Part shown: positions 1 to 5,426 of the stretch, in pieces
How the letters are laid out: each line of letters starts with the position of its first letter
Numbering within the stretch: position 1 is the stretch's first letter
Assembly (NCBI GenBank): GCA_947453585.1
Contig: CANGHQ010000152.1
Span: 1 to 5,426 of the forward strand
Direction: 5' to 3'
Length of the DNA: 5,426 bases
Source: Burkholderiales bacterium
GTDB taxonomy: Bacteria; Pseudomonadota; Gammaproteobacteria; Burkholderiales; Burkholderiaceae_C
Translations under genes and position numbers: made by a program
Notes under the pieces: generated by a model
The model's database searches: none
Told to the model about the DNA's origin: nothing
Seen by the model: the letters and a program-made list of their open reading frames with translations, nothing else

Positions 1-78
1 CCCGAAGCCGTCGCGGCGACGGCGCCGCCCCTACGTGTCGCGGCCAGACCAACAGGTGCCACGCCAATAGAGGCCTAG
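1..78 (+). CDS. Possible C-terminal tail of a gene entering from the left (weak)
   Basis: Reading from base 1, the first plus frame is open for 25 codons and ends at a TAG at 76-78. The peptide begins PEAVAATAPPLRV and ends PTGATPIEA, an Ala/Pro-rich composition that would suit a disordered C-terminus in a GC-rich genome. I recognise no domain. If real, the gene would converge on the adhesin-like gene, with the 111-141 hairpin lying between the two stops, which is a common place for extragenic palindromes. Against it, the open stretch is short enough to arise by chance, another plus frame here is also open, and the first 34 bases contain a palindrome that could itself be an extragenic repeat. 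The call depends on sequence to the left of the window. Confidence 0.2.
   Translation, partial: PEAVAATAPPLRVAARPTGATPIEA
7..34 (-). repeat. GC-rich palindrome beside a GTAG tetranucleotide, REP-like (tentative)
   Basis: Bases 7-14 (GCCGTCGC) and 16-23 (GCGACGGC) are perfect reverse complements separated by one base. On the minus strand, GTAG (34-31) lies just 5' of this stem. A GTAG-type tetranucleotide followed by an imperfect GC-rich hairpin is the known layout of REP sequences acted on by RAYT transposases, so the layout is suggestive. No second copy is visible in the window, and the overlapping plus frame could be coding. The inverted repeat is certain; the REP interpretation is a guess. 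Confidence 0.3.
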
Positions 79-110
79 CCGAAGCGAAAACACCAAATGT
101 GGACTTGGCC

Positions 111-141
111 CCCCTCTCTCGCCCGCTGGGCGAGAGAGGGG
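111..141. repeat. Perfect 14-bp inverted repeat with 3-nt loop (extragenic palindrome)
   Basis: The left arm (111-124, CCCCTCTCTCGCCC) and right arm (128-141) are exact reverse complements around a GCT loop. Flanking bases continue the C-rich/G-rich character, with a run of seven G at 144-150. It resembles the pyrimidine-rich CCCTCTCCC-type extragenic palindromes that are widespread in proteobacterial genomes. It lies beyond the stop of the adhesin-like gene, so it could block 3' exonuclease or help end transcription. It is not a canonical intrinsic terminator: on the minus strand the seven-T run (complement of 160-166) comes before the stem, and on the plus strand no T run follows it. Confidence 0.75.
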
Positions 142-177
142 CTGGGGGGGAGAGTGGACAAAAAAACCAAGCCCGAA

Positions 178-588
178 TTACCGCTTCCCGTCCTCACATG
201 CAAACTTGAACTGCGCAACGTCAATGGGCACATTGGCCACCGGGGTGAAAGTGGCGCCTGAGTCAAAGGTATACAGAGGGTCGCCCTTGGCCAGGTGAGC
301 GGCGAAGATCGCCGTGCGCACGGTGCGGTGCAGCCCGTTGTTGCAGTCGAACTCTTTAAGTTCTTTGACCGAGAAATAGTTAAGCCAAAACAAGGGCGGA
401 GGAAAGCGCGTGGACTGCACCGCCGGGTAGTCGCCCATCACCCACACCTTGGCATGTGCGCCGCTGCGCTGGATGCTGTTGGGGTCGCCGTACATGGTGA
501 AGTCGGGCGTTTTGCCGATGAAATTCCAGTCGGCGCAGGCCGGGCCGCCTAGCCCGAGCAAGAGGAGGAGAAAAGCCCACTTTGTCAT
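178..588 (-). CDS. Small exported protein, surface-adhesin E (Adhesin_E) type
   Basis: This encodes 136 residues. Residues 1-19 form a clear signal peptide: a Lys at position 3, a Leu-rich core (7-13), then a PACA cleavage region before D20. The Ala-X-Ala ending favours signal peptidase I. C18 lacks a lipobox (GPAC rather than a Leu at -3), so a lipoprotein is unlikely. The mature part of about 117 residues shows features I associate with Adhesin_E domain proteins: W21 near the start, YGDPNSI (33-39), VWVMGDY (48-54), a Ser-Val-Lys-Glu segment leading to EFDC with C82, an Arg-containing strand, and a C-terminal FACE with C131. C82 and C131 probably form a disulfide in the periplasm or outside. 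The family is named after a Haemophilus adhesin, but most members are uncharacterised, so a role in adhesion is not shown. The start is the ATG at 588, not the in-frame ATGs at 624, 621 and 618, because only it has a well-spaced ribosome site and places the signal peptide at the N-terminus. Confidence 0.82.
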   Translation of the reverse strand: MTKWAFLLLLLGLGGPACADWNFIGKTPDFTMYGDPNSIQRSGAHAKVWVMGDYPAVQSTRFPPPLFWLNYFSVKELKEFDCNNGLHRTVRTAIFAAHLAKGDPLYTFDSGATFTPVANVPIDVAQFKFACEDGKR

Positions 589-596
589 TGCTCGGT

Positions 597-601
597 TCCT
601 T
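597..601 (-). promoter_or_regulatory. Ribosome binding site of the adhesin-like gene
   Basis: The minus strand reads AAGGA (within AGAAAGGAA), 8 nt before the ATG at 588. This good Shine-Dalgarno match decides the start: the three upstream in-frame ATGs near 618-624 would put 12 polar residues, including several arginines, in front of the signal peptide, and they have no such site. Confidence 0.7.
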
Positions 602-626
602 TCTCGGCCATGGAGCATCATCAACG

Positions 627-637
627 AATATTTTTAA
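627..637 (-). promoter_or_regulatory. AT-rich island upstream of the adhesin-like gene, possible promoter
   Basis: In the 131-bp gap between the transporter and the adhesin-like gene, an 11-bp stretch of only A and T (minus strand TTAAAAATATT) stands out from GC-rich surroundings about 40 bp before the ATG. That distance suits a -10 region. I could not match a convincing -35 element at 16-18 bp spacing, so this is only a candidate. The rest of the gap shows no gene and no clear terminator for the transporter. Confidence 0.25.
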
Positions 638-719
638 GCCCCCAATGTAGCGGAAAACGGCGCGAGGATTGGCATTTGCAGCAGCCCTCGTACAGTGGCT
701 TCCGCCTGCTGGCCCGGCG

Positions 720-1724
720 CTAAGGCTTGGGCATCCAGGCCACGGCGCCTGAGAAGGTGAGAAAAGCCGCCGCCGTGGACACCAAAATGATGCGGGCAAT
801 ACGGCCGTTGTCCGCGTCAAAGCGCTCGGCCAGCATGGACACATTGCTGGCGCTGGGCAAGGCCGCTACCAGCACCACCACGCTCCAGGCCGTGCGGTCC
901 AGTGGCAAGCCTGCGGCCAGCACCGTCCATCCAACCGCCGCAACCAAGAGCGGATGCAGCAGCAGCTTGAGTGCGGCCACCGGCAGCACCTCGGACCAGG
1001 GCACCGCTGGCGCATGGCCGCTGGCGGCCAGCAGGTTGGAGCGCGCCAGCACCGCGCCGATGGTGAACAAGGCCACCGGCGACGCCGAATCGGCCAGCAA
1101 ACCTACGGTGGTGGCCACGGGCGCGGGCAGGCGCAAGGAAAACGCCGACACCACTGCGCCCGACAAAATGGCCCAGGGCATGGGATTGGCGGCCACGCCC
1201 TTGAGCGCGTTTTTGGCGGCCTGCGCGGCTGAGGTCTGCACCACGTCCATCTCGGGGTGGGCGGGGTCTTTCGCGGCAGGCCCCAGGCGCGAAAGCGCAA
1301 TACACAGCGAAGTAGTAATCACCATGTCCACAAGAATAGTGACGATGGCGGGCCCGGCCGCCTGCGCGCCCAGCAGCGCCACCAAGAGCGGCACGCCCAT
1401 AAAACCGGTGTTGGGAAAAGCCCCCACCAGGGCGCCAAAAGCGGCATCGTTCCAGCCAATGAGCCCGCGCCGGGTGAGCGCCACCACCAGCGCCACCATC
1501 ACCAGCGCGCAAAACAGGTAGCTCAGCGCTACGCCAGGGTCCAGCAACTGCGCAATGGGCGTGCTGGCGCCAAAGCGGTACAACATGCAAGGCAGTGCAA
1601 AAAACAAGACAAAGGTGTTCATGCCCGGAATAGCGGCCAAGGGCAGCAGCCCCCGGCGCGCGGCCAAGTAGCCGCACAGCACCAGGGCAAAAAACGGAAA
1701 GGTCACGGTCAAGGTGGCAAGCAT
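720..1724 (-). CDS. AEC (auxin efflux carrier) family transporter
   Basis: This is a 334-residue, very hydrophobic protein of the usual length for bacterial AEC permeases, with about ten predicted inner-membrane segments in two halves joined by a polar loop near residues 148-180. Family-like motifs are visible: an N-terminal segment with CGYLAARRG (17-25), NTFVLFFALPC (36-46), PNTGFMGVP (104-112), NPMPWAILSG (180-189), DSASPVALFTIGAVLA (212-227), KLLLHPLL (253-260) and ALPSASNVSMLAERF (288-302). Family members include the plant PIN auxin exporters and bacterial malonate/malate-type carriers. The substrate cannot be read from the sequence, and a small organic acid is only the family-based guess. 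The start at 1724 is forced: the frame is closed by an upstream TAG (1761-1763) and no other ATG, GTG or TTG lies between. No Shine-Dalgarno sequence precedes it. The stop is TAG. The adhesin-like gene lies 131 bp downstream on the same strand. Confidence 0.9.
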   Translation of the reverse strand: MLATLTVTFPFFALVLCGYLAARRGLLPLAAIPGMNTFVLFFALPCMLYRFGASTPIAQLLDPGVALSYLFCALVMVALVVALTRRGLIGWNDAAFGALVGAFPNTGFMGVPLLVALLGAQAAGPAIVTILVDMVITTSLCIALSRLGPAAKDPAHPEMDVVQTSAAQAAKNALKGVAANPMPWAILSGAVVSAFSLRLPAPVATTVGLLADSASPVALFTIGAVLARSNLLAASGHAPAVPWSEVLPVAALKLLLHPLLVAAVGWTVLAAGLPLDRTAWSVVVLVAALPSASNVSMLAERFDADNGRIARIILVSTAAAFLTFSGAVAWMPKP

Positions 1725-1874
1725 GGCGCCATTGTCCGGGCAAAAGGGTGGGCGTCCGGGCTAAGATGGCCGCTGGCGCACGCTGTTTTACCGCCCTTGG
1801 TGCGGCTTCTTTTCCAATACCGTCCGATTTCCCCCGCGTTCCTTCGTTTTAGCCCTTCGCCCCCCCGCTCCCAG
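1725..1874. promoter_or_regulatory. Divergent intergenic region between the transporter and rep
   Basis: These 150 bp separate two genes read outward, so they must hold the promoters for both unless transcription comes from further away. On the plus strand the half next to rep is strongly pyrimidine-rich, with a run of seven C at 1860-1866. I found no convincing -35/-10 pair at normal spacing on either strand, no palindromic operator and no riboswitch-like structure. Neither gene has a Shine-Dalgarno sequence here. Confidence 0.4.
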
Positions 1875-4031
1875 ATGTCCGCCTCCCCCAGCAATGCCAT
1901 GAATATCGCCCAGCAAGAGGCGGTCAACTACCTGCACGGGCCCTGTTTGGTGCTGGCCGGCGCCGGTTCGGGCAAAACCCGGGTAATTACGCACAAAATC
2001 GGGCGCCTGATCCAAATGGGCATGGCGCCCCAGCGCATTGCGGCCATCACCTTTACCAACAAGGCCGCAGCCGAGATGCGCGAGCGCGCCAAGGGCCTGA
2101 TCGGCAAACCGGCGGGCGAGGTGCTGATTTGCACCTTCCACGCCCTGGGCGTGCGCATGCTGCGGGCCAACGGCGCGGTGCTCGGGCTCAAACCCCAGTT
2201 CAGCATTTTGGACACCGACGACGTGACCAGCATCCTGAAAGACGCCGGTGGCAGCACCGACGCCGCCACCGCGCGCGCCTGGCAGTGGACCATCAGCGCC
2301 TGGAAGAGCGCCGGCCTGAACGCCGCGCAAGCCCAGGCCCTGGCCGCCAACGACAGCGAACGCCTGGCCAGCGTGGTGATGGCGCGCTACGAAGAGCGCC
2401 TGAGCGCCTACCAGAGCGTGGACTTTGACGACCTGATCAGCCTGCCGCTCAAGCTGCTGCGCGAACATGCGGAGGTGCGCGCCCAGTGGCAGCAACGCAT
2501 GGGCCACGTGCTGGTGGACGAATACCAGGACACCAACGCCACCCAATACGAGATGCTCAAGCTGCTGGTGGGCTGCGAGCCCGACGGCAGCCGCGCCGCG
2601 CACCTGGACGGCGACGCCCGCTTTACCGCCGTGGGCGACGACGACCAGTCGATTTACGGCTGGCGCGGCGCCACGCTGGACAACCTCAAAAAACTGCCCA
2701 TCGACTTTCCCAAGCTCAAGGTCGTCAAACTCGAGCAAAACTACCGCTCCACCTCGGCCATATTGCGCGCGGCCAACAACGTCATCGGCCCCAACCCCAA
2801 GCTGTTCCCCAAGAATCTGTGGAGCGACCTGGGCGAAGGCGAACCGGTGCGCGTGGTGGACGCCGACAACGAAGAACACGAGGCCGAACGGGCGGTAGCG
2901 CGCATCCAAAGCCTGCGCGTGGAAGGCACTTTGGCGCAGGCGGGTGCCCAGTACCGCGAGTTTCGGGACTTTGCGGTGCTGTACCGGGCCAACCACCAGG
3001 CCAAACCGTTTGAGAAAGCGCTGCGCAAGGCCAATATTCCGTACAAGGTGTCGGGCGGCCAGAGCTTTTTTGACCGCGCCGAAATCCGCGACCTGTGCGC
3101 CTGGTTTCGGCTGTGGGCCAATAACGACGACGACCCGGCTTTTGTGCGCGCCATTACCAGCCCCAAGCGCGGCATTGGCCACCAGACGCTGGGCAGCCTG
3201 GGCGTGTTTGCCAGCCAGTACAAGCTGAGTTTGTTTGAGGCGCTGTTTTCGTCCTCCTTGGCCGCCGTGCTGCAGGCGCGCGCCGTGGGCAGCTTGCACG
3301 AGTTTGGCCGCTACGTGAACGACTTGCAATTTCGCGCCAAGCAGACGCAGGGCGCTGAGAACGCCCGCGTCTTTTTGACCGACTGGCTCAAAGAAATCGG
3401 CTACGAAAAACACCTGCATGACGGCGAAGAAAGCGAAAAGCTCGCGGCCGCCAAATGGTCCAACGTGCTGGAATTTTGCGACTGGATGGCGCAGCGCTGC
3501 GGCGGCCAGATCGACGACACGGCGGGCGCTACGACCACGCGTGAGGTCAAAAACCTGCTCGAAGTCTCGCAAACCATCGCCTTGCTCTCCACCATCAGCG
3601 AGCGCGAGAACGACCAAAACGTCGTCACCCTGTCCACCCTGCACGCCGCCAAAGGCCTGGAGTGGCCGCACGTGATGCTGGTGGGCGTGACCGAAGGCAT
3701 GCTGCCCTTCAAACTGCGCGAACAGGCGGCTGACGCCGATGCGCCTACCACCACCGCCAGCGCCCAAGAGGCGGGCGAAGCCCATCTGCAAGAAGAACGC
3801 CGCCTGATGTACGTGGGCATCACCCGCGCCCAGCGCAGCCTGGCGGTGAGCTGGACCAAACGCCGCAAAAAAGGCCGCGAACTGGTCGCCGCCCTGCCGA
3901 GCCGCTTTATTGCCGAGATGGCGCTGGACAAAACCACCGCCAAAGAAGACCCGCGCGAGAAGCTGCGGGGGCTGAGGGCGGAGTTTGCGGCGCGGGCGGC
4001 GGGAGCAGCCGCAGCCCCCGCCAAGACTTAA
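1875..4031 (+). CDS. rep: ATP-dependent DNA helicase Rep (UvrD/Rep superfamily 1A)
   Basis: This 718-residue protein aligns throughout with E. coli Rep (673 residues), a 3'-5' translocase that clears proteins ahead of the replication fork and helps restart. Superfamily 1 motifs are intact and in order: Q-motif glutamines 13-14; Walker A AGAGSGKT (28-35); motif Ia TFTNKAAA (59-66); Walker B/motif II DEYQDT (215-220); motif III GDDDQSIYGWRGA (254-266); motif IV LEQNYRS (286-292); motif V TLHAAKGLE (588-596); motif VI EERRLMYVGITRAQ (640-653). The segment KVSGGQSFFDRAEIRDL also matches Rep closely. Rep is preferred over UvrD or PcrA because residues such as GPCLVLAGAGSGKTRVIT and NEEHEAER follow Rep wording. 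Small insertions relative to E. coli lie between motifs II and III and between V and VI, and the C-terminus is Ala-rich. The start is uncertain: ATG 1875 is chosen, ATG 1899 (710 residues, beginning MNIAQQEAV) is equally good by comparison, and neither has a Shine-Dalgarno. The frame stays open far upstream only because it runs antisense to the transporter gene. Confidence 0.95.
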   Translation: MSASPSNAMNIAQQEAVNYLHGPCLVLAGAGSGKTRVITHKIGRLIQMGMAPQRIAAITFTNKAAAEMRERAKGLIGKPAGEVLICTFHALGVRMLRANGAVLGLKPQFSILDTDDVTSILKDAGGSTDAATARAWQWTISAWKSAGLNAAQAQALAANDSERLASVVMARYEERLSAYQSVDFDDLISLPLKLLREHAEVRAQWQQRMGHVLVDEYQDTNATQYEMLKLLVGCEPDGSRAAHLDGDARFTAVGDDDQSIYGWRGATLDNLKKLPIDFPKLKVVKLEQNYRSTSAILRAANNVIGPNPKLFPKNLWSDLGEGEPVRVVDADNEEHEAERAVARIQSLRVEGTLAQAGAQYREFRDFAVLYRANHQAKPFEKALRKANIPYKVSGGQSFFDRAEIRDLCAWFRLWANNDDDPAFVRAITSPKRGIGHQTLGSLGVFASQYKLSLFEALFSSSLAAVLQARAVGSLHEFGRYVNDLQFRAKQTQGAENARVFLTDWLKEIGYEKHLHDGEESEKLAAAKWSNVLEFCDWMAQRCGGQIDDTAGATTTREVKNLLEVSQTIALLSTISERENDQNVVTLSTLHAAKGLEWPHVMLVGVTEGMLPFKLREQAADADAPTTTASAQEAGEAHLQEERRLMYVGITRAQRSLAVSWTKRRKKGRELVAALPSRFIAEMALDKTTAKEDPREKLRGLRAEFAARAAGAAAAPAKT

Positions 4032-5426
4032 TCCCGCAACATCCCCAACAAACCCGCCGTAGAGCCATCGAGCCCCGTGGTGTCGCCGCTGTCCAGGCGC
4101 GGCGCAATGTCTTTGGCCAGCACCTTGCCCAGTTCCACTCCCCACTGGTCAAAGCTGTTGATGCCCCAGAGCGCGCCGCTGACAAACACGCGGTGTTCTT
4201 GCAAGGCAATGAGCGCGCCCAGGGACGCGGGGGTCAGGTCGTCGAGCAGCAAAAAGGTGCTGGGGCGGTTGCCGGGAAAGTGCTTGTGGCCGCCAGCATC
4301 CGCCTTGCCCACCATCAGGGCTTGGGCTTGGGCCAGCACGTTGGCCAGCAGCAGCGGGTGGTGCGCGCCCAAGGTGTGGCGCGCTTTTTTAACCGCCACA
4401 AACTCCACCGGCACCACGTCCGTACCCTGGTGCAGCATCTGAAAATACGCGTGCTGGCCGTTGGTGCCGGATTCGCCCCACAGCACGGGCGACGTGCCAA
4501 AGGGCAGCGCCGCGCCACTGGCGTCCACGCGCTTGCCGTTGCTCTCCATCTCGAGCTGCTGCAAATAGGCCGGCAGGCGGCGCAAGGCGCTGTGGTACGG
4601 GGCAATCGAGCGGCTGGTAAAGCCATGGAAGTTGCGGCACCACACGTCGAGCAGGCCCAGGCGCACTGGCAAGTTTTCTTCTAAGGGCGCGTGGCGAAAG
4701 TGCTGGTCCATGGCGTGCGCCCCGGCCAAAAACTCGCGAAAGCCGTCGGCGCCAATGGCAATGGCCAGCGGCAACCCAATGGCCGACCACAGCGAATAGC
4801 GCCCGCCCACCCAGTCCCAAAAACCAAAGGTGGTGGTGATGCCAAAGTCATTGGCCGCCGCCACGTTGGTGGTGAGCGCCGCAAAGTGGCGCGCAATGTC
4901 AAAACCGCCACGGCTCTCGAACCAGCGTTTGGCCGACTGCGCATTGGTCATGGTCTCGATGGTGGTGAAGGTCTTGCTGGCCACCAAAAACAGGGTGCTG
5001 CTGGCCTTGAGCGGCGCCAGCGTGGACGCCAGCTCGTGCCCGTCCACATTGCTGACAAAGTGCAGGCGTTTGCCGGTGATGGCAAAAGCGTCCAGCGCCA
5101 GCGCCGCCATTTGCGGCCCCAGGTCTGAGCCGCCAATGCCAATGTTGACGATGTCGGTAATAGCGCCGTCCGCGCGCACACTTTCGGCAAAAGCCAGCAT
5201 GGCGTCGAGCGTGCCGTGCACCTGGGCCAGCGCCTGCGCTTCGTGGGCGCTGGCGGTGGCCGCATCTGCCGGGGCGCGCAAGAGCGTGTGCCAGACCTCG
5301 CGCTGTTCGGTGGTGTTGATCACCTCACCGGCAAACATGGCGTCGCGGTGCGCCAGCAGATCCGTCTCGCGGGCCAATTGGAAGAGCAGCGTTTGCGTGG
5401 CGGCGTCGATGCGGTTTTTGGACAGG
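4028..5426 (-). CDS. pgi: Glucose-6-phosphate isomerase, N-terminus outside the window
   Basis: The enzyme interconverts glucose 6-phosphate and fructose 6-phosphate in the cytosol, serving glycolysis, gluconeogenesis or the Entner-Doudoroff and pentose phosphate routes. The reading frame is open to the window edge, giving 465 whole codons plus stop. Its first visible residues, SKNRI, match the segment near residue 55 of E. coli Pgi, so roughly 50-60 residues are missing. Both family signatures are complete: DWVGGRYSLWSAIG (4775-4816) and the block from GALWGINS through FDQWGVELGK (4124-4177). Expected catalytic residues are present: Glu in GESGTNGQHA (codon 4472-4474), His in LHQGT (4430-4432) and the C-terminal Lys of VELGK (4124-4126). 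The phosphate-binding region NIGIGGSDLGP and VASKTFTT are also intact. A TTG at 5377-5375 should not be taken as the start, because homology continues upstream of it. Between the His and Lys regions it is shorter than E. coli Pgi. It converges on rep with a 4-bp overlap of the stop codons. Confidence 0.97.
   Translation of the reverse strand, partial: LSKNRIDAATQTLLFQLARETDLLAHRDAMFAGEVINTTEQREVWHTLLRAPADAATASAHEAQALAQVHGTLDAMLAFAESVRADGAITDIVNIGIGGSDLGPQMAALALDAFAITGKRLHFVSNVDGHELASTLAPLKASSTLFLVASKTFTTIETMTNAQSAKRWFESRGGFDIARHFAALTTNVAAANDFGITTTFGFWDWVGGRYSLWSAIGLPLAIAIGADGFREFLAGAHAMDQHFRHAPLEENLPVRLGLLDVWCRNFHGFTSRSIAPYHSALRRLPAYLQQLEMESNGKRVDASGAALPFGTSPVLWGESGTNGQHAYFQMLHQGTDVVPVEFVAVKKARHTLGAHHPLLLANVLAQAQALMVGKADAGGHKHFPGNRPSTFLLLDDLTPASLGALIALQEHRVFVSGALWGINSFDQWGVELGKVLAKDIAPRLDSGDTTGLDGSTAGLLGMLRD

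Noticed and set aside
144..166. Seven-G and seven-A runs as phase-variable tracts
   Set aside because: The tracts are short and lie outside any gene and outside a promoter spacer, so slippage would have no evident effect.
160..190. Intrinsic terminator for the adhesin-like gene at the seven-T run (minus strand)
   Set aside because: The T run follows the stop closely, but the only stem before it is about 4 bp (AAGC/GCTT) with a long loop. The strong 111-141 hairpin lies on the wrong side of the T run.
618..624. Upstream ATGs as the start of the adhesin-like gene
   Set aside because: They would prefix the signal peptide with an Arg-rich segment and lack a ribosome site; the ATG at 588 has AAGGA at 8-nt spacing.
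727..1521. 264-codon plus-strand open frame opposite the transporter
   Set aside because: It is antisense to a gene with clear family motifs; the Ser/Thr/Ala-rich peptide is typical of a shadow frame.
1257..1874. In-frame upstream extension of rep by about 206 codons
   Set aside because: Most of it lies opposite the AEC transporter, its peptide is Lys/Gln/Arg/His-rich without domain character, and Rep proteins begin just before the Q-motif glutamines.
3990..4024. GC stem (GGCGGG/CCCGCC) near the end of rep as a terminator
   Set aside because: It lies inside the coding sequence, has an imperfect GC-rich context expected by chance here, and is not followed by a T run.
1788..4145. Very long (785-codon) open frame on the minus strand opposite rep
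   Set aside because: It is the exact antisense of a highly conserved helicase, has low-complexity Gly/Ala/Gln/His-rich wording with no recognisable domain, and is explained by strong G/C preference at third codon positions.
4193..5128. Plus-strand open frames opposite pgi (4193-4684 and 4691-5128)
   Set aside because: They are antisense to unambiguous Pgi sequence, including its signature blocks, and show no domain of their own.

Overview
The window is ordinary chromosomal DNA from a GC-rich proteobacterium. Three things suggest a betaproteobacterium of the order Burkholderiales, perhaps family Comamonadaceae (Rhodoferax, Polaromonas or Acidovorax type): the high GC content with strong G/C preference at third codon positions, a small Adhesin_E-type secreted protein, and the wording of the Rep helicase and glucose-6-phosphate isomerase sequences. 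The taxonomic call is inferred from protein similarity recalled from memory, not from a search.

Layout from left to right. Positions 1-177 are a mostly noncoding, repeat-bearing intergenic stretch. It holds a possible C-terminal tail of a plus-strand gene entering from the left (1-78, weak), a GC-rich palindrome next to a GTAG/CTAC tetranucleotide (7-34), and a perfect 14-bp hairpin with a 3-nt loop (111-141). Two minus-strand genes follow: a small exported protein of the surface-adhesin E type (178-588) and, upstream of it, an AEC (auxin efflux carrier) family transporter (720-1724). A 150-bp divergent intergenic region (1725-1874) separates the transporter from the plus-strand UvrD/Rep-family helicase rep (1875-4031). 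The minus-strand glucose-6-phosphate isomerase gene pgi (4028-5426) converges on rep and runs off the right edge, so its N-terminus is missing.

The genes do not form one pathway. The transporter and the adhesin-like gene point the same way with a 131-bp gap, so they may be separate transcripts. rep is a replication-fork helicase and pgi is a central-carbon housekeeping enzyme. Rep and Pgi share a 4-bp tail-to-tail overlap in which one palindromic TTAA supplies both stop codons, which leaves no intergenic space for a terminator.

I found no defence system, mobile element, CRISPR array, RNA gene or other novel system. The points worth a second look are modest: the extragenic palindromes at the left end, the shared convergent stop, and the lack of Shine-Dalgarno sequences in front of both divergent genes.
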